Below, one piece after another: positions 50,576 to 58,553 of a DNA stretch of 64,000 nt (position 1 is the stretch's first letter; each line of letters starts with the position of its first letter). Made by a program: the position numbers and the translations under genes. The notes under the pieces are model-generated. The model worked only from the letters and a program-made list of their open reading frames with translations. It was not told the DNA's origin and searched no databases. This DNA comes from CAG-791 sp963650385 (GTDB taxonomy: Bacteria > Bacillota > Clostridia > Lachnospirales > Lachnospiraceae), in the NCBI GenBank assembly GCA_963650385.1, contig CAVJLL010000007.1:12828-76827 (forward strand). Reading direction: 5' to 3'.

Positions 50576-52507
50576 TCAGTCAAGCGCAAGTGCTGCAGCC
50601 AGTGCGTCTGCCGTTGCAATAACCGCATTTCCCGGAGCCTTGGCAGCCTCTCCGATCACGATGACCGTCTTTGCTGTCTTCTCGCAGGTCTCCTTCAGCG
50701 CTGCATTTGCGCGGGAGCCCATGGCCAGAACCACGTTGTCATACCCCCTGAGTGATCCCTCGCTGCCGTCAGCCAGCGTGTAATCCACGCCGTCGGTGTA
50801 GAACTGTCCGACCTTCGCGCCGGGGCAGAGCAGCACGTTGTGCTCCTCGAAGTTCTCGAACATGTAGCGGCGATTCTCCTTGGTAACATCCTGTGCAATG
50901 ATCGGCTTCATCTCGATGATGCCGACCTCATGGCCGCGCTCCGCAAGATACTCTGCCGCCTCGCAGCCAACCATGCCGCCGCCGACAACCAGTACCTTCT
51001 TCCCGACGGTTCCCTTTCCTTCCAGAAGATCCTGCGCGGTAATATATCCGCACTCCTTCAGTCCCGGAATCGGCAGTACCAGCGGATTGGAGCCGGTTGC
51101 AAGAATGATGGCATCCGGGCCGAGCTCCTTCAGAAGCTCCTCGGTTGCCTCGGTGTTCACCCGAAGCTCCACATGCTCCTCCTCGCAGTGAACGATCATG
51201 GAGCGAATTGCCTCGGAAAGCTGTCCCTTGCCCGTCGGATACGATGCAATGCGGAAATTGCCGCCCAGCTCCGGCTCCTTCTCCAGAAGCGTTACATGAT
51301 GGCCTCTCTTTGCGCACGCATACGCTGCATACAGACCGCCGGGGCCGCCGCCGATGACAACAACCTTTTTCGGCGATGCAGCAGGAGTCAGTGCCTTCTC
51401 CTTTCCTACGCAGGGGTTCACCGCGCAAGTGATGGCCTTGCCGGCAAACATGTTCGGAACGCATCCCAGAAGGCAGCCGATGCACGGAGAAAGCGACTCC
51501 AGGCGTCCGGTTCTGGCCTTATTCGGCAGCTCCGGATCTGCAATGCTCTGTCTTCCGAAGGCAACGAGATCCGTACGTCCCTGCTTCACCAGGAGCTCTG
51601 CGTACTGCGGCTCCGTAAAACGTCCGACAATGATGACCGGAACCGAAACGGCACGCTTGATCTCCGTCACAAGGTCTGCATTGAAGCCGCCGTGCGTAAC
51701 GCCCGGAGCCCACATAAACTCATCGCGCAGATGGACCGCACGCGTTACATGAATGGCATCCACGCCGCACTCCTGCTCGAGGTAGGCAGCAACAGCAGCC
51801 GCATCCTGTACGGACTGTCCGCCCGGAACCTCGTCACTGGCATTGATGCGGCAGATGATCGGCATCATGCCGCCGGTCTTCTGACGGATATTTTCGATGA
51901 TGAGGCGCGGCAGGCGCATACGGTTTTCAAAGCATCCGCCGAACTCATCCGTACGGTGGTTGGTTCTCTGTGAGATAAAGGTGCTCACGAGATACCCGTG
52001 GGCGCAGTGGAGCTCCACCATATCAATGCCGGCCATCTGTGCACGTCTTGCTGCATCGCCGTAGCACTCGATGATACGGTACAGTTCTTCCTTCGAAACC
52101 GCCTCCGGCGTCTCTCTGCCGACTGCTGCCGGCATAGCGCTTGCGGCCTTCAGCGGATAGCCGGTAAGCGCAGAGCTGCCCTCCGGGCCTGCATGCTGGA
52201 GCTGAATGCTCATCTTCGCCCCATATGCATGACAGGCATCCGCTACGCGGCGGAAGCTGTCCACGCATCTGTCTTCAAAAAGACAGGGCTTACGCGGGCC
52301 GCCCTTTGCCTGCTCATATACAACCGTGGACTCGATGGTAATCAGTCCGAAGCCGCCCTTTGCTCTGGCTGCATAGTAGCCAAGCGATGCATCGCTGAGC
52401 GTACCGTCGGTGTTGGCCAGATTGTTGCCCATGGGCGGAACCACAAAACGGTTCGGAACTGTAACATTCCCGATCTGAATCGGTGAAAACATTGCCGGAA
52501 ACTTCAT
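50576..52507 (-). CDS. Fe-S/FMN/FAD enoate reductase-like enzyme (old yellow enzyme / 2,4-dienoyl-CoA reductase family)
   Basis: A 643-residue three-part flavoenzyme from the ATG at 52507, with AAGGAGG upstream. Residues 1-~335 are the FMN TIM barrel (VVPPMGNNLANTDG, LQHAGPEG, ELHCAHGYLVSTFISQRTNHRTDEFGG, VGRF). The 4Fe-4S cysteines are CIGCLLGC plus ITCAVNPCVG at ~342-368. The rest is a FAD/NAD(P)-binding module (VVVIGGGPGGLYAAYACA, VLVVGGGMVGCEAAEYLAERG). The family reduces C=C bonds conjugated to a carbonyl or carboxylate in anaerobes. As the last gene after two shikimate-type dehydrogenases it may reduce a shikimate-derived enone, or a plant enoate such as caffeate; neither is shown. Confidence 0.9.
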   Translation of the reverse strand: MKFPAMFSPIQIGNVTVPNRFVVPPMGNNLANTDGTLSDASLGYYAARAKGGFGLITIESTVVYEQAKGGPRKPCLFEDRCVDSFRRVADACHAYGAKMSIQLQHAGPEGSSALTGYPLKAASAMPAAVGRETPEAVSKEELYRIIECYGDAARRAQMAGIDMVELHCAHGYLVSTFISQRTNHRTDEFGGCFENRMRLPRLIIENIRQKTGGMMPIICRINASDEVPGGQSVQDAAAVAAYLEQECGVDAIHVTRAVHLRDEFMWAPGVTHGGFNADLVTEIKRAVSVPVIIVGRFTEPQYAELLVKQGRTDLVAFGRQSIADPELPNKARTGRLESLSPCIGCLLGCVPNMFAGKAITCAVNPCVGKEKALTPAASPKKVVVIGGGPGGLYAAYACAKRGHHVTLLEKEPELGGNFRIASYPTGKGQLSEAIRSMIVHCEEEHVELRVNTEATEELLKELGPDAIILATGSNPLVLPIPGLKECGYITAQDLLEGKGTVGKKVLVVGGGMVGCEAAEYLAERGHEVGIIEMKPIIAQDVTKENRRYMFENFEEHNVLLCPGAKVGQFYTDGVDYTLADGSEGSLRGYDNVVLAMGSRANAALKETCEKTAKTVIVIGEAAKAPGNAVIATADALAAALALD

Positions 52508-52525
52508 AAATGCCTCCTTTATCTC

Positions 52526-52582
52526 ACAAAAATGCAGCGGCCCGCCAATCGCGTCCTTCGCGCCATGCACCGGGGCCGCCGC
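52526..52582 (-). terminator. Leader terminator/attenuator upstream of the flavin reductase gene
   Basis: On the minus strand GCGGCGGCCC (52573-52582) pairs with GGGCCGCTGC (52534-52543), one G-U pair, followed by ATTTTTGTG and then the AAGGAGG of the reductase gene. It would allow the last gene to be expressed at a different level from the rest of the operon. Confidence 0.65.
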
Positions 52583-52636
52583 ACATTCAACTGCACAGAT
52601 GCAGTCAACTTTTATTCCGAATCAGTCCCGCAGTGA

Positions 52637-53509
52637 TCAGGAGAAGAACTTCTCCATAACCTCCTGCGTGGGCATATCCTTCCCCGTGTAGAGATGGAAG
52701 GCCTCCGCTCCCTGCCAGAGCAGCATTCCGATGCCGCCGACAGCCGCCTTGCAGCCTGCCTCCTCTGCATCCAGAATCAGCTTGGTCTTGCGCGGGTTAT
52801 ATACGGTATCCGCAACCACCAGGTCCTTGCGCAGAAGCTCCGGTGCAATCAGGGTCTGTCCGTCCAGCGGTGCCATGCCGACCTTGGTGGCATTTACCAG
52901 CATGGTGCTGCCTTCAATGGAAGCCTTCAGTGCGTCCTGATTTTCCAGCTTTTCTACCGTAACCTTGCAGCCGGGAACTGCCTCTGTGAGCTTTTTGCAG
53001 GTCAGCTCGGCATTTGCATAGAACTCATCATCCTGGTTGAAAATATGGATCTCTGCCGCTCCGTCAAGGGCTGTCTGTACCGCGATTGCAGTAGCAGCAC
53101 CGCCGGCTCCCAGAAGCGTGATCTTCTGTCCCGCTACCTCGATGCCGTTCTCCTTGAGATTGCGTACAAATCCGATTCCGTCCGTGTTGTGTCCGGTAAG
53201 CTTTCCGTCCTCATCCGCAGTGACCGTATTGCAGGCACCGATCAGCTCCGCTGCAGGTGTGACAGCATCCAGATACTGCTTTACCGCTGTCTTATCCGGC
53301 ATCGTCACATTAAAGCCGCCGACCTTCAGTGTTCTGAGCGCCTTCACGCCCTCCTCCAGCTGATCCAGCGGAACATCAAAGGCCAGGTATACGGCATCGG
53401 TTCCCGTTCTCTCAAAGCTGTAGGTGTGCATTGCCGGTGATCCGGAATGATCCACCGGCGAGCCGATCAGGCAGTATAATTTGGTATGTCCTGTGATTTT
53501 GTTCTCCAT
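52637..53509 (-). CDS. Shikimate/quinate dehydrogenase, YdiB-like (paralogue 1)
   Basis: A 290-residue enzyme from the ATG at 53509 with GGAG upstream. The substrate site shows LIGSPVDHSGSPAMH, FNVTMPDKTAV with the catalytic Lys, and GHNTDGIGFVRNL with the catalytic Asp; the dinucleotide site is LLGAGGAATAIAVQ. After it comes FNQDDEFYANAE, where AroE has the NRTxxR NADP clamp. This acidic version resembles E. coli YdiB (FNRRDEFF) and suggests NAD use. The ending GIGMLLWQGAEAFHLYTGKDMP is also YdiB-like. A catabolic rather than biosynthetic role fits the context. Confidence 0.92.
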   Translation of the reverse strand: MENKITGHTKLYCLIGSPVDHSGSPAMHTYSFERTGTDAVYLAFDVPLDQLEEGVKALRTLKVGGFNVTMPDKTAVKQYLDAVTPAAELIGACNTVTADEDGKLTGHNTDGIGFVRNLKENGIEVAGQKITLLGAGGAATAIAVQTALDGAAEIHIFNQDDEFYANAELTCKKLTEAVPGCKVTVEKLENQDALKASIEGSTMLVNATKVGMAPLDGQTLIAPELLRKDLVVADTVYNPRKTKLILDAEEAGCKAAVGGIGMLLWQGAEAFHLYTGKDMPTQEVMEKFFS

Positions 53510-53524
53510 GCTAATCTCCATTCC

Positions 53525-53544
53525 AAACGGCGCACGCGCCGTTT
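53525..53544. other. Intercistronic palindrome upstream of YdiB-like paralogue 1
   Basis: AAACGGCGC and GCGCCGTTT form a 9-bp stem with a 2-nt loop between the TIM-barrel and dehydrogenase genes. T residues follow only on the plus strand, so on the coding strand it is more likely an mRNA processing or stability element. Confidence 0.5.
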
Positions 53545-53566
53545 TTATGTATTCCGATGCCGTCCC

Positions 53567-54412
53567 TTATTTCTCCAGAACTTCCGGCCATGCCTTCTGC
53601 AGAACCTCTTCGGCTGCCTTGTAGGCAAGCTTTGCGGCCTCTGCTACGCCGTGTGCCAGGAGCTCATCGCTGATTACCTCTACGCCCATCACCTGCGGCT
53701 GTACGCCCTTGGCCTTGAGCATCTTTACGAAGCCCTCCGTGTCTCCATAGCCCTTTCCGGGAAGCACACGATCATGCATGGACTCATCACGCAGGATGCT
53801 CTTGGCATAAGGTCTTGCCTGTACGTCATTGATCTGAACGGAAACCAGCTTCTCAACCGGGATATCTGCAAGATAGCTCTCATCGTAGCTCTGATCGGCG
53901 CGGATCCAGTGCCAGGAATCCAGCAGAACCTTTGCATTCTCGCAGTCCGCTGCCTTAACCACGGCCCAGGCCTTTTCGACATCCGGAATGCCGCTGTAGG
54001 GCATCGGCTCAACACCGATGTTCAGCTTGCCTGCGCGGTGGCAGAGCTCCTTCAGCTTCTGTGCGGTATGCTCCACGGAATAATTCTCCATCAGGCCGCA
54101 GTTGATGCCGGTCACGCCGAACAGCTCGCACATATGGAAGCAGATCTGCTCCTTGTACATCTGCTCATAAGAGCGATGATCCTCTGCCCACTGAACGATG
54201 TACTCAACCTCTGTTACCTTCATGTCGTACTTCTTCAGGATGTCCAGAATGTCGCTGTCATGCAGGCCCTCTGCGAGTGCATCCGCATAGGTCTCTGCGC
54301 GCAGGCCGATTCCTTCAAAGCCGGCCTCCTTTGCTGCCTTAACTCTCTCCTCAAAGGTGCACTGATCACCAAGTGTCCAGGAGCTGATCGTAATAGGATA
54401 TTTTGCAGACAT
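53567..54412 (-). CDS. TIM-barrel sugar phosphate isomerase/epimerase-like protein
   Basis: A 281-residue AP_endonuc_2/xylose-isomerase-like TIM barrel from the ATG at 54412, with GGAGGTAGAACA upstream. Putative metal ligands are the Glu in IGVEPMPYSG, the Asp in VLLDSWHWIRA, the polar QINDVQARP strand and the Glu in MGVEVIS. The family includes sugar epimerases and 3-dehydroshikimate dehydratases (AsbF/QuiC type), so in this operon conversion of 3-dehydroshikimate or an epimerisation/isomerisation of a cyclitol acid are both plausible. The activity cannot be fixed from sequence. Confidence 0.85.
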   Translation of the reverse strand: MSAKYPITISSWTLGDQCTFEERVKAAKEAGFEGIGLRAETYADALAEGLHDSDILDILKKYDMKVTEVEYIVQWAEDHRSYEQMYKEQICFHMCELFGVTGINCGLMENYSVEHTAQKLKELCHRAGKLNIGVEPMPYSGIPDVEKAWAVVKAADCENAKVLLDSWHWIRADQSYDESYLADIPVEKLVSVQINDVQARPYAKSILRDESMHDRVLPGKGYGDTEGFVKMLKAKGVQPQVMGVEVISDELLAHGVAEAAKLAYKAAEEVLQKAWPEVLEK

Positions 54413-54633
54413 TGTTCTACCTCCATAGTGTTTGAATCTGTTGCATTGTTTTATGACTTCTTTTTCTTTCAAACGTACAGGGAATGGATATCCCTGCACG
54501 CTTCACACCTGTTCATACGGCTCCGGATTTCCCTCGCGTTCATCAGCGCCGCTCACGCAGCAGCCGGCATGACCACGCAGATTTTCTGAACAATTACTGA
54601 ATCGCTGACTCAGAACGTATTCATCCAGACGTA
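54413..54633. other. 221-bp gap within the operon, with a small palindrome
   Basis: Between aroK and the TIM-barrel gene I see no coding frame with a start signal. CAGGGA...TCCCTG (54478-54496) forms a 6-bp stem. The length of the gap could accommodate an internal promoter, but none is convincing. Confidence 0.4.
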
Positions 54634-55140
54634 CTAATCCAGCTCCGCCAGAATTGCATCGCAGACCTCGGAAACCGAGAGCTCCGATGTATCGACCGCG
54701 ATGTCGGCCGCCGCCTCATATTTGGGATATCTCTGATTCATGAGTTCCTGGATATCCGATGTGTTCTTTTTGCCCCTCAGGAGCGGACGGTCGTCGTTGT
54801 CCTTTACTCTCTCCAGGATGGCCTCTGGGCTGGCCTTGAGCAGTACCGTCACTCCGCCCCGGTGCATAGCGGCAACATTTTCCTCTCTCATTGCCGCGCC
54901 GCCTCCGCAGGACACGATGGCCGGCGTATCCGAGGCAAAGGACTCCAGAAGCTCCGTCTCCAGCCTGCGAAAATAGGGCTCGCCCTTTTTCTCGAAGATC
55001 TCCGGAATGCTCATGCCCTCCTGCTCAGCAATCTGTGCATCCATCTCTACGACAGGAAATCCGAGACGCTTGTGAAGCTCCTGTGCCACCGTAGATTTTC
55101 CTGCTCCCATGAAGCCGATTAAGAATATGGTTTTCGTCAT
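54634..55140 (-). CDS. aroK: Shikimate kinase
   Basis: A 168-residue kinase that phosphorylates the 3-OH of shikimate. Walker A is GFMGAGKSTVAQEL; VEMDAQIAEQEGMSIPEIFEKKGEPYFR contains the shikimate-binding Asp and Arg, and SCGGGAAMREEN is the GGG motif. RPLLRGK is the lid. AGGAGGACAGAGCA precedes the ATG. Its position between an MFS carrier and two shikimate-type dehydrogenases suggests imported or internally formed shikimate can be fed into chorismate synthesis. Confidence 0.95.
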   Translation of the reverse strand: MTKTIFLIGFMGAGKSTVAQELHKRLGFPVVEMDAQIAEQEGMSIPEIFEKKGEPYFRRLETELLESFASDTPAIVSCGGGAAMREENVAAMHRGGVTVLLKASPEAILERVKDNDDRPLLRGKKNTSDIQELMNQRYPKYEAAADIAVDTSELSVSEVCDAILAELD

Positions 55141-55206
55141 TGCTCTGTCCTCCTCTGCGGCCGGTTCGTATGAGACCGTCCGATTCCGCTGCCGCAGCCG
55201 CGCATC

Positions 55207-56418
55207 TCACGCCTCCTGCGGTCCTTTGTTAAAGCAGCGGTTGAGATACAGTGCGAGCAGCACGCCGATAAATGTCACAACAATATTAAACAAAACCACA
55301 TATCTCGGTCCATCGGTACCGCCAACCTTTGTGAGAATTCCTGCCACGCTGATTACGAGGTAGTTGGCCACGCTGGAAGCAATCATAACGATCGATGTAA
55401 TGACGCCGCGGTGCTTCGGGAACATCTCGTTGGCAACCGCCGTTACCAGCTGCAGTACGCCGCCTGCTGCAAAGAAGCCCAGAAGGAATCCGCCCGCAAG
55501 GCACATCCAGGGTGTTCTGATAAAATAAAGCGCGATCAGCACCACCAATGCTACCGAAGGATATCCGATCAGGATCTTCACCGGCTTGATGCCTCTTTTA
55601 AGAAGTGCTGCACTGACGAACAGCGCAACGACGATGCCCACGGAATAGAAGGACTGAATCTGGCTCGGCTCCGACAGACCGTAGAGCTTGCCCAGCTCCT
55701 GGTTGCAGTTCATCCACAGCATGAAGGTTGTGGATGTGGTGAAACCCAGCGCGATGAGAACGATGGAAGCCGGCGTAAAGTGCATTTTTTCCTTCTGTCC
55801 GTTCCCCTTTTTCGCCGGAGTGAACTCCGGGAACGGGAGAAAGGCAAGGAAGATGCCGTCGATGATAATGATTCCGGCACATACCAGGAAAATCGTTGCA
55901 AACGGCAGCTGATTGCCTGCCACAAAACGAATGGCAAACGGAAGGAGGAACTGGGCGATGGAAATCGACATCTTCGTAAAGATATTCGCTATGGTTCCTT
56001 TTTCCTTGAAGATTTCCATGCAGGACGGCGTGATGCTGGTGTCCAGGAAGGAATTCGCCATTCCGCTGATCACAGCGAGCACATAGCCGACATACATGTT
56101 GGGTGCAAATGTGATGCTGAGGAAAAATACGGCATACAGCGCGCATCCGATGAGTCCGGACACCCGTCTTCCGAACCGGTCGGAAAGCGGTCCTGCGACC
56201 GGGAAGGCCACCAGACGTCCCAGGCCGATGGCTGCGATAACGGCCACAACGCCGGATACGTCAAAGCTTCCGTCTGCAAGCGTCTGAGCGCCCCAGAGGG
56301 ATGCCAGCTCCTGCTTGTACTGTCCCATGATGGTCGCTGCAACGCCCAGTACAAAGTAGGTCATGTACAGAGCAAACGCCGTGGGATAATATCTTGCGGA
56401 CTCATTTTTCTGTTTCAT
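55207..56418 (-). CDS. MFS transporter, candidate shikimate/quinate carrier
   Basis: A 403-residue major-facilitator protein with twelve hydrophobic segments. The cytoplasmic loop 2-3 motif is GPLSDRFGRRVSGLIG. A central charged loop (PEFTPAKKGNGQKEKMHF) divides the two halves. The E. coli ydiB locus also contains MFS genes (ydiM, ydiN), and this protein has a similar context. Transport of shikimate, quinate or a related acid is inferred from the operon only. Confidence 0.9.
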   Translation of the reverse strand: MKQKNESARYYPTAFALYMTYFVLGVAATIMGQYKQELASLWGAQTLADGSFDVSGVVAVIAAIGLGRLVAFPVAGPLSDRFGRRVSGLIGCALYAVFFLSITFAPNMYVGYVLAVISGMANSFLDTSITPSCMEIFKEKGTIANIFTKMSISIAQFLLPFAIRFVAGNQLPFATIFLVCAGIIIIDGIFLAFLPFPEFTPAKKGNGQKEKMHFTPASIVLIALGFTTSTTFMLWMNCNQELGKLYGLSEPSQIQSFYSVGIVVALFVSAALLKRGIKPVKILIGYPSVALVVLIALYFIRTPWMCLAGGFLLGFFAAGGVLQLVTAVANEMFPKHRGVITSIVMIASSVANYLVISVAGILTKVGGTDGPRYVVLFNIVVTFIGVLLALYLNRCFNKGPQEA

Positions 56419-56475
56419 ACGTGTAGTTCCCTTTCCTCGTTACCTTGTTTGTATCTGTTCAGTTTTCCCCTGCTC

Positions 56476-57339
56476 TTATGCGTAGAGCAGGTTCCGGATC
56501 TCATCAATCGGCATCTGCTCGCCGGTATAGAGCCGGAATGCCTCTGCCCCCTGGCACAGGAGCATTCCCAGGCCGTTGCAGACAACACAGCCGGCTGCCT
56601 CGGCTTCCTTTAAGAGCTTGGTCTGCGGCGGTGCATAGACGGCATCCGTCACGACCAGGTCCTTACGAAACCATCCGGTGTCCTCGATCAGCGAAGCGTC
56701 CTCATTCGGTGCCATGCCGACTCTCGTCGCATTCGAGAGGATGTCCGCTTCCGCGATGGTTTTCTTCAAAAGCTCCTTATCCGCCAGATCATTTAATACG
56801 AAGCGGCAGCCCGGAACTGCATCTGCAATTCTCTGTACCGTTTTCTCCAGGTTCCCCCAGAATGCATCCTTCAGGTTAAAGATGCTGATCTGCTCCGCGC
56901 CCTCCAGCGCTGCCTGTGCGGCAATGGCGGATGCTGCACCGCCGCCGCCTAAGAGCACAATCTTCTTGCCCTTCACCAGCACGCCGCTGCGCTCCAGATT
57001 CCGGGTGTAGCCCATGCCGTCCGTGTTGTAGCCGATGAGCTTTCCGTTGTCATTGACAATCGTATTCACCGCACCGATGGCCTTTGCAGCCGGTGCCAGC
57101 TCATCCATGTATTTCAGTGCTTCCTGCTTGCAGGGCATGGTCACATTCGCGCCGCGGAAATGCAGCAGCTTCAGTGCATGGATCGCATCGCCGGTTTTCT
57201 CAAGCGGAACGTCAAAGGCCAGATATGCATAATCCAGTCCGTATTTGTCAAAGCAGTAGTTGTACATTTCCGGTGATTTGGAATGGGCCACCGGTGTACC
57301 GATCAGTCCCAGCAGTGTTGTCTTCCCTGTTATCTCCAT
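56476..57339 (-). CDS. Shikimate/quinate dehydrogenase, YdiB-like (paralogue 2)
   Basis: A 287-residue enzyme; of two adjacent ATGs the one at 57339 has the better spacing from AGGAGG. Motifs are LIGTPVAHSKSPEMYN, ANVTMPCKQEA (catalytic Lys), GYNTDGMGYTRNL (catalytic Asp) and LLGGGGAASAIAAQ. The cofactor region reads FNLKDAFWGN, again without the AroE NADP clamp, and the end is GLGMLLCQGAEAFRLYTGEQMP. It is a clear paralogue of the gene at 52637-53509 but diverged, so the two may use different substrates such as quinate and shikimate. It is the first gene of the operon. Confidence 0.92.
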   Translation of the reverse strand: MEITGKTTLLGLIGTPVAHSKSPEMYNYCFDKYGLDYAYLAFDVPLEKTGDAIHALKLLHFRGANVTMPCKQEALKYMDELAPAAKAIGAVNTIVNDNGKLIGYNTDGMGYTRNLERSGVLVKGKKIVLLGGGGAASAIAAQAALEGAEQISIFNLKDAFWGNLEKTVQRIADAVPGCRFVLNDLADKELLKKTIAEADILSNATRVGMAPNEDASLIEDTGWFRKDLVVTDAVYAPPQTKLLKEAEAAGCVVCNGLGMLLCQGAEAFRLYTGEQMPIDEIRNLLYA

Positions 57340-57353
57340 CATTACCTCCTATG

Positions 57354-57405
57354 CCGCTGTTCTTCGGCGGCAGCCTGGGGAGAATTTCACAAAGGTAAAT
57401 TCTCC
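57354..57405 (-). repeat. Two-hairpin dispersed element, copy 2 (leader of the shikimate-type operon)
   Basis: On the minus strand GGAGAATTT...AAATTCTCC is followed by GCTGCCGC...GCGGCA and then AGGAGG of the first gene. It matches copy 1 at 29221-29263 in sequence, order and position relative to a ribosome binding site. Confidence 0.65.
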
Positions 57406-57527
57406 GATAGGAATAAACAGCGCACCCGGTCCGTCCCATCGGCGTCCTCGAATGCGTTATTTTTTTGACAATCTCAACTTACGACACCTTCCTTTCAGAA
57501 ACAAATAAAGATTTTCAATCGGTTTCA

Positions 57528-57556
57528 TAGACTTTTTCGATGAATTCTTTTATATT
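57528..57556 (+). promoter_or_regulatory. Probable promoter of the lysR-type gene
   Basis: TAGACT (57528-57533) and TATATT (57551-57556) are 17 bp apart and end 27 bp before the ATG. The divergent 243-bp region should also hold the operon promoter and LysR sites, which I could not pinpoint. Confidence 0.5.
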
Positions 57557-57582
57557 TGACAGTGATTTCCGAGGGGGCATCT

Positions 57583-58482
57583 ATGAATCTTCTGCATTTA
57601 CGTTATTTTGCCGAACTGGCCAAAACCCAGCATTACACACGTGCTGCCGAGGCACTTTGCATCACACAGCCGACGCTGAGCCATGCCATCAGTCAGCTGG
57701 AGCAGGAGCTCGGTCTCCCGCTTTTCGAACGGCAGGGGCGAAGTGTACGGCTCACCCACCACGGAGAGCAGTTTCTCGAGTATACCAACCAGGCCCTTGC
57801 CAGCCTCGACGAGGGCGTTGAGCTGCTGCAGAGCGTAGGCCGCGGGGAGGGAATCATCCGCCTCGGCTTTCTCCGGACACTCGGCGTAGATTTTGTTCCC
57901 AAGCTTGCCGCGGACTTTCTGAAGCAGAATCCCGGCCGGAATATCCATTTTATCTTCCATACCGGTGTAACCGGCGAGCTGTTAAACGGCCTCTCCGAGC
58001 GCCGGTACGATCTTTTATTCGCCTCCAGGCCTTCCGAGGAATCCGGTTTCTCCAGCACCCCGGTGAGCAAGCAGGACCTTGTCCTCATCGTCCCGAACGG
58101 CCATCCCCTTGCGGATCGCCAGATGATTGATCTTGCAGACACCGTTCCTTATCCGCTGATCTGCTTTGCAAAAGGGTCCGGGCTGCGCGATGTCATCATG
58201 AATCTGTACAGCCGGATCGGTGCCTGTCCCAACGTTGCGTATGAGACGGAGGAGGACCAGGTTGTTGCCGGCCTTGTAGCACAGGGCTTCGGCATTGCCG
58301 TCGTCCCTTACATGGAGATGCTGTTCCGGCTGAATGTTAAGATTCTGCCCATCGTCCATCCGACCTGGGAACGGTATTTTTATTTGATCCATGATGAGAA
58401 GGCTTTTCTGTCTCCCGCCGTTCAGCAGTTCCGCCGGTTTGTTCTGGATCAGACCCCCGATACCGTAAAATTGCACAAATAA
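57583..58482 (+). CDS. LysR-family transcriptional regulator
   Basis: A 299-residue regulator from the ATG at 57583 with GAGGGGGCATCT upstream. The N-terminal winged helix-turn-helix reads LRYFAELAKTQHYTRAAEALCITQPTLSHAISQLEQELGLPLFER. The remainder is a periplasmic-binding-protein-like effector domain (IRLGFLRTLGVDFVPKLAADF). It is divergent from the shikimate-type operon and probably activates it when an aromatic precursor or cyclitol acid is present, as LysR proteins usually do for divergent neighbours. Confidence 0.94.
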   Translation: MNLLHLRYFAELAKTQHYTRAAEALCITQPTLSHAISQLEQELGLPLFERQGRSVRLTHHGEQFLEYTNQALASLDEGVELLQSVGRGEGIIRLGFLRTLGVDFVPKLAADFLKQNPGRNIHFIFHTGVTGELLNGLSERRYDLLFASRPSEESGFSSTPVSKQDLVLIVPNGHPLADRQMIDLADTVPYPLICFAKGSGLRDVIMNLYSRIGACPNVAYETEEDQVVAGLVAQGFGIAVVPYMEMLFRLNVKILPIVHPTWERYFYLIHDEKAFLSPAVQQFRRFVLDQTPDTVKLHK

Positions 58483-58513
58483 AAAAGATGCACAAAAACA
58501 TGTGCATCTTTTT
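58482..58513. terminator. Bidirectional terminator between the lysR-type and ADP-ribosylglycohydrolase-like genes
   Basis: AAAAAGATGCACA (58482-58494) and TGTGCATCTTTTT (58501-58513) form a perfect 13-bp stem with a 6-nt loop, with T or A tracts built into both ends. Confidence 0.9.
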
Positions 58514-58553
58514 GACTTCATAGAGCATTTCTATCAGATGGATAGAAAAATTT

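Noticed and set aside
53525..53544. AAACGGCGC/GCGCCGTTT palindrome as a terminator inside the shikimate-type operon
   Set aside because: The T residues are on the non-coding side for the minus-strand transcript, so termination in the operon direction is not supported.
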